Positions 59,316-64,000 of a stretch of DNA of 64,000 nucleotides are shown here, in pieces. The notes under the pieces were generated by a model, which was given only the letters and a program-made list of their open reading frames with translations, was not told where the DNA came from and searched no databases. Source of the stretch: Zarea fungicola (taxonomy: Eukaryota > Ascomycota > Sordariomycetes > Hypocreales > Cordycipitaceae); NCBI GenBank assembly GCA_900169235.1, contig FWCC01000177.1:62001-126000 (forward strand), in the 5' to 3' direction. The translations under genes and the position numbers were made by a program. The first letter of the stretch is position 1, and each line of letters opens with the position of its first letter.

Positions 59316-59365
59316 TGTGGTCGAGTGGTTACCTAGCACCCTTGTCCTTACAGGTTCGGTCTCGG
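59316..59365 (+). other. tRNA-like element with A and B boxes
   Basis: TGGTCGAGTGG (59318-59328) fits the pol III A box exactly, and GGTTCGGTCTC (59353-59363) is close to the B box. The start-to-start spacing of 35 bp is shorter than in a real tRNA (about 44), and no acceptor stem closes. It is a truncated tRNA-Ser-like or SINE-head sequence, not a functional tRNA. Confidence 0.4.
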
Positions 59366-60981
59366 AGTTGTGTGAACTTCGGCTTCGGTAGTCGGTGTGT
59401 ATTCCGATGTGCGCCCAGGCCGTAGACAGCAAGAATCCTGTTAATTGCCGATCATGTAAAACTTGACTTGGTGGAGTTGACGGTTGCCGGCACATTGGCG
59501 TCATCCATCAGGCTGCAACAGACCAGGTACACTCAACATGGCGTGCTTAGTGGGATGTACATGCACGTCTCAGTTTGCATTTCTACGTATCAACGCAGTA
59601 GTCTGGTACCAGCAGTATGTCTCACAAAAATGCTGACTAGTTTCTGCAGTGATGAGTCGGCATTGAAATGGTCCCAGGCTAACTTTTTAGCGTTTGACAC
59701 CGCATACACTAATGACAGTGCATGAGGTGATGGAAAGTGCATAACAGGGGTTGGCAGTAGATGAGAGGAGTCGCAATGCAGGAATTGACAGCGAATAAAA
59801 TATCTGAAAACACATAAAGCAAGTTCCGCAGCAACGTACAAGCAGGCTATGTACCTACACATCGAGTTACTAGTGTACTGTATTGTAGGGACATCGTCTG
59901 CACACAGTTGCGCCGCGGCTTGCCTTTCTCCCAGGCGCCTCTTTTGTCTCTATCTGCATGAAGCCATACCAATTCCAACCCTGTGGCGCTCACTCTGTCC
60001 GGTCTATGCTTAGCCGCCGCTGTTCCTTTTGTTAGCACGTAAATTCCAATACCTATTCTGCCTAGCCAACTAACATCTATTTTGTACACGGCATTCGTTT
60101 TGTCCATGCACCTGTTGATATGATCCACAACCTGGGGCTGTAAATTCTACCGCTAATCTGTCCTTCACTCCCCTTTCACGCTGCAGATGGGAGAGCCTCC
60201 GATACCGGGTCGGCCCGAAACAAGACGACCGACTTGTCCCGTCATTTACTGCCTTTAACTTTCAGTCAGGGGGGTGCTGGCAATGCTCACATGGCGCGCC
60301 CCAGTGCCGTTATCTCTCTTTGTTTCTACACATACAATACGCTGGCTGCAGTTCGCTACCAACAAGCACAGAGACTTTGTATTCTTGGCACATGAGCGGA
60401 GTCATTTTGGCCAACGTTGATTTCTCTTCTCTCCGCATGCAGGATTCTGGGCCAATGTCGTACGACGTAAATTACCCGATGATCTCTAGTTCCACTTCTC
60501 GCATGTACTGGTAGTAAAAAATACTGCGGCTTGTGAGACAACGGGATCCACGTACAAGTAATCTTTAAATAGATGGACCCATAAGATTGCTTGGCCCAGG
60601 TGCAGCATTTCGGTTCATTTAAGCGCCTTTGCCGGAATCTGGGATGTGACGGGGAATATTTTCAGCTGTTACCATCCCCGACGTTTGTCTCACTTCTTTG
60701 TTTTTGTGGTTTTTCGCAGTCCGACGTAACCTGAGCGAGGTACTTGCCAAAACTCCCCGACACTTCCCGAATGTCCCCGGTTCAAAATCGTAATTGCCTT
60801 GTCTCTTGTTCGTAGTTGTCAGCTTTAAAAGTCATAGTGGCTGCCTCTTTTGCAAGTGTATGTAAAATCCTGATTCAAGGGCTTTTTTTGGTATACCATC
60901 TTGGTTGTGATATCCTTACTGTTACGATTTGAACTACCATACTCTCCATACAACTTCATAACCCTTCTTGTCAACGGGACA

Positions 60982-61674
60982 ATGGCCACTGTCTCTCCCT
61001 CTCCACGTCCCGATTGGGACCGACGACAGTCTGAGCTGTGGGCTGAGTCTATTGCACACAAGGATACCTACTTCGCTCGTGTCGGCAACTTTGACATCGC
61101 TCTTCATCCTTCTGTGCTTTCTCCTAAATACTTCCCGGAGTCGCTTTGGTTCGGTGAGAACCTTCCCGCCATTGTTCAGGGCAAGTCATTCCTCGAAGTC
61201 GGGCTCGGCACGGGGCTCGTTTCACTGCATCTTGCCGCTTCTGGCTCTGCTGTTGCCGGTGTAGACATTAACCCCAAGGCCGTTGAAATCACCAAAAAGA
61301 ACTTTGAGTCAAACGGCCAGATCGGTCACTTTGTTGTTAGTGACGTTTACGAAAATGTGACTCAAAAGTATGACTTTATTTTCTGGAATCACCCCTGGGC
61401 GTGGGACGGAACAATGCAGGCCGAAGACGAAAAGCTAGAGATGTTCTTGGACGAGGGCTACGCTACGCTAAAGCGCTTCATCTCTCAGTCCAAGAACCAC
61501 CTGAACGAAGGCGGATCCGTCTTGCTAGGAACAGTCCCCTACGCCAACTTGAGTGCTATAGAAGAGATTTGTGCTGCCTGCGGGTATACTCAGGAGATTA
61601 TTCGAGAGGGACTCGGCGATTTGGGTAATGGTGTGACTGAGCAGTATTACATTATCCAAATACGACCAAACTAG
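60982..61674 (+). CDS. Class I SAM-dependent methyltransferase, small
   Basis: Intronless, 230 residues. The ATG at 60982 is chosen because it has a good context (ACAATGGCC) and the upstream frame extension is hydrophobic and unlike the family. The SAM-binding motif I is FLEVGLGTGLVSLHLA, with the acidic VDINPKA after it. The catalytic-loop motif is FDFIFWNHPW-like (YDFIFWNHPWAWDG). NHPW sits where PrmC/HemK and N6-adenine or N5-glutamine enzymes have NPPY, so it belongs to that 'MTS-like' group, though with a His in place of a Pro. The substrate is unknown. It could tailor the NRPS product or be unrelated. The compact intronless form allows a transfer origin but does not prove it. Confidence 0.8.
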   Translation: MATVSPSPRPDWDRRQSELWAESIAHKDTYFARVGNFDIALHPSVLSPKYFPESLWFGENLPAIVQGKSFLEVGLGTGLVSLHLAASGSAVAGVDINPKAVEITKKNFESNGQIGHFVVSDVYENVTQKYDFIFWNHPWAWDGTMQAEDEKLEMFLDEGYATLKRFISQSKNHLNEGGSVLLGTVPYANLSAIEEICAACGYTQEIIREGLGDLGNGVTEQYYIIQIRPN

Positions 61675-62137
61675 GGAGCTGAAACTGGACAAAGAGAAAA
61701 ATAGAGAGATAGAGAGCTTCTTTACAACTACAAGTCAAAGCGGCCAAGCCCTGCTGTAAGCCAGCTTAGTAGACCGGATTGCTGCTTTCCACAGTCTACT
61801 TTCTACCAATACAATAATTCAATTCTCTCACCCACTATCGCATGAAGCAGAGTCTTTAAATAGCCACTGTTATTCAGTAATCTAATAACTCAAGTAATAA
61901 AGGTCAAGGAAAAACCTATTTAGTTAGACTCTTAAGAATACCTCAGTTGTAGTGGATGGTGCCGATGGATGAGCCATTGACGACAGTAAACACTGCTGAT
62001 AGTGACAACTCAAGGTTTAAGGCTATTGAAACGGGGAAAATCAAGCTTCATTGATTTGGCCATCTAGAACGCCCAGAGGGAGAGTTATATGCTATGAAAC
62101 TAATAAACCAACCCGAACCTGCGATAGGAGCCTAAAT
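61675..62137. other. Intergenic between convergent genes
   Basis: Downstream flanks of the methyltransferase (plus) and of the secreted-protein gene (minus). I see no gene or ordered repeat. Confidence 0.5.
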
Positions 62138-63272
62138 CTAAGGTCCACCACGGCGGGTATAGAGCTGCCAGTATCTATCATTCTTGGCCCGGCAATGACC
62201 ACCCGAAACACAATACATCCTTCCACCACGGTTATTAGAATTAGGCGACGAAATCTTGGCGGTGTGAGTGGACGAAAACTGGCCGCACCCGTTGCGGCTG
62301 CCGGACACGACATTGTACTCGGTAAACGCCTGGTCGTACCACACGCAGACGGTCTCCCTCTTGCCACCGTTGCAGGTATACGAGTTGCCCGTCGTCTCAC
62401 TGTACTGCACGGAGAAGCCGCCGCTGATCCACCCCGCCGCGCCGCCGAGGTTGGCGCTAAAGGTTATGCCTCGCGTCTCGCTGAAGGTGGCCGAGCAGCC
62501 GTTGGTGTTACTACACCTGATGGGTTGCTAGAACGTGGCAGTACATTTTATTAGTTCAACTTTTAATGGCCGTTAGGGATAGGGAGGAAGGGGGTGGGGG
62601 TTTTGGCCGTTGGGTAAGAGGCTTTTGTTGGGGTTCACTTACACTAAATTGCGTGTGAAGGTGGTGCTGCCACGGGTCACCGTTGCCAATGAGGCGCGTC
62701 TCGGGCGTCCACTGCGAGCATGGGTTCACCTGCCTCTTACCATCAACCTCGGTAGAGTTGGTGCCGTCAAGCGCAATAGGAGGAGCAGCGGGACCGTCGG
62801 CGCTGCCTCCTGCCTCCATGGCATCTGCCACCGCAGCTAGCGAAACAGCTTGGTCAGAGAGACAGTTGCCAATAATGCTGCCGTCTGTCGATGCAAGCTC
62901 AATGCCTGAAACAATAGCTTTGCAAGAAATTAAGATTGCTCTATCATCAAAAATTCTTTCGCAGGATAGGCTTGCAGCTGGGTCCGCGTTGTACTCCATC
63001 TGTTGGGTGTTGGTGCCCAAGGTAATGGTGCCCGTGCCGCGTTCGCTGGCATCCAGATTAATGGAAACAGGCCAGTTTGCGAACTTTCCGCTATCGAGCT
63101 TATCAGAGCAGGACCTACCAAGCACTTCCTTGGTAGCGGCATTGGCAACGGTCAACTGCATCTCAGATGGCTCATTGAGTAGCTCAAAGCGGATAGAGAT
63201 GCTCGAGCTTGCTGCTGGGGCCGTAAGTCCAAGCCGAGCAAGCAGCACTATGGCAAGGGAGAGCCTCTTCAT
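62138..63272 (-). CDS. Secreted two-part Cys-containing protein, function unknown
   Basis: Exons 63272-62643 and 62527-62138 give 339 residues; the join is in phase 0 (THTQFS|QPIRC). A signal peptide covers about residues 1-20 (MKRLSLAIVLLARLGLTAPA). The first half has four cysteines in a probably beta-rich domain. An acidic/Ala linker and a possible Kex2-type site (DGKRQ) follow. The second half is Gly/Ser/Thr-rich and aromatic, with eight cysteines and alternating polar strands (ISGGFSVQYSETTGNSYTC), suggesting a secreted beta-sandwich. I do not recognise either half. Confidence 0.8.
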
Positions 63273-64000
63273 GCTGATAGCTGAGATGGTGGTAATTATA
63301 AAGAGTAAAAGATAGGCTTATATAATTGTACGATGTAACTGTAAGCACTGGTGTCCTTTATAAATGCTACTAGAAGGAGGCAGTATGTTTAGTATTTATA
63401 GTTTTCATGTCCGTTAGTGGTAACTATCTAAAATTATTATAAGTTGATCATCGGTGAACTTCCGATAGACTGACAATACTGAGAATAGATCTAGAACGCT
63501 TTAGAAGCGTTCTAGAGAGTTGCCAATGTATGTTTTGATCTATAGTTCGATAATATAAGTGGCGTACACTAATGCTATGCGGCCAAGAGGTATTATGTGG
63601 GGTAATGAAAATAAATATTATGGTAAATCTTAAAGATAATGCTTAGGATTTTTATAGTGACGTTATTGATAGCTTATTTTAGTAGTGTCATAAAGTAGTG
63701 TTTAGACAGCGACTTACTCTATAGACATTGCTGATTCACCTTTTTGGAGCTGGGTTGACTACGAGATACTATTGCTCTAGTGACAGAGTATTATACTGGA
63801 TATAGCATTATATTCAACGCATGTTCCTCTCTCGAATTGAACAGCCGTGTCGGTAGTCCCCAATCTACCGTAGGCCAAGAGCCGCTAAAATTGGTTTCCA
63901 TTTCGCCAAGAATGACGGGGCAAACGTGCCTCTCTATATTCATATACCAGGCACATCTTCCCTTGTATTCTCTTGGCAACGAGAGCAACTCCAAACTGAG
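63273..64000. other. AT-rich right end, no gene seen
   Basis: Apart from the promoter of the secreted-protein gene, the sequence is AT-rich with no supported frame. The 67-codon minus-strand frame at the edge has no recognisable feature. Confidence 0.5.

Larger units (their letters stand above)
59010..60981. other. Two-kilobase gene-free stretch with transposon relics
   Basis: No supported coding frame. It contains the LTR fragment at 59195, a tRNA-like element at 59316-59365 and otherwise unremarkable DNA. The right end is the promoter of the methyltransferase gene. Confidence 0.5.

Noticed and set aside
59316..59365. Functional tRNA gene
   Set aside because: A-to-B box spacing is too short and the acceptor stem does not pair.

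Overview
The window comes from the nuclear genome of a filamentous ascomycete. Genes are interrupted by short GT..AG introns, some with TACTAAT-type branch sites. The gene families (killer-toxin-type LysM chitinase, yapsin-like GPI protease, CorA-like protein with GMN motif, Cys-rich extracellular domain plus one membrane span, a NRPS of more than 17 kb) are typical of Sordariomycetes. I infer Hypocreales, possibly an insect-, nematode- or fungus-associated species, but the sequence does not prove it. Exon boundaries below were joined by hand from splice signals and reading-frame phase.

Left part (1-14.3 kb): a vacuolar-type amino acid transporter, a GPI-anchored aspartic protease, a 4 kb stretch without genes, a divergent housekeeping pair (prenyltransferase-alpha-repeat protein and GET1), and a small secreted protein. 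Middle (14.3-34 kb): a secretome-rich accessory segment. It holds a secreted HExxH metalloprotease transcribed divergently from a 1,372-residue LysM/hevein/GH18 chitinase, a single-span surface protein, an 8-Cys small secreted protein, a CorA-like membrane protein, and a ten-exon amidase. Two solo-LTR-like elements lie here (14492-14847, and 33455-33707 with a perfect ACCCC target duplication), together with AT-rich, apparently decayed DNA.

Right part (34-64 kb): a candidate specialised-metabolite locus. A NRPS of about 5,937 residues (three exons, minus strand) is preceded on the same strand by an EasF/EgtD-type amino-acid N-methyltransferase gene. Further out are a 12-repeat ankyrin protein, an intronless bacterial-type NodU/CmcH O-carbamoyltransferase, and a small apparently intronless class I methyltransferase. 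The NRPS reads C(partial)-A1-T1 / C2-dA2-T2 / C3-A3-T3-E / C4-dC5-A4-T4 / C6-A5-T5 / CT. Module 2 has lost the amino-acid-binding half of its A domain, the E domain has Gln in place of its catalytic His, and a condensation domain in module 4 has lost its active-site half. A terminal CT domain suggests release by cyclisation. The genes together suggest a short, probably cyclic peptide whose building block or product is N-methylated and carbamoylated. I know of no described pathway with this gene set. No cluster-specific transcription factor, transporter or oxidase lies in the window.
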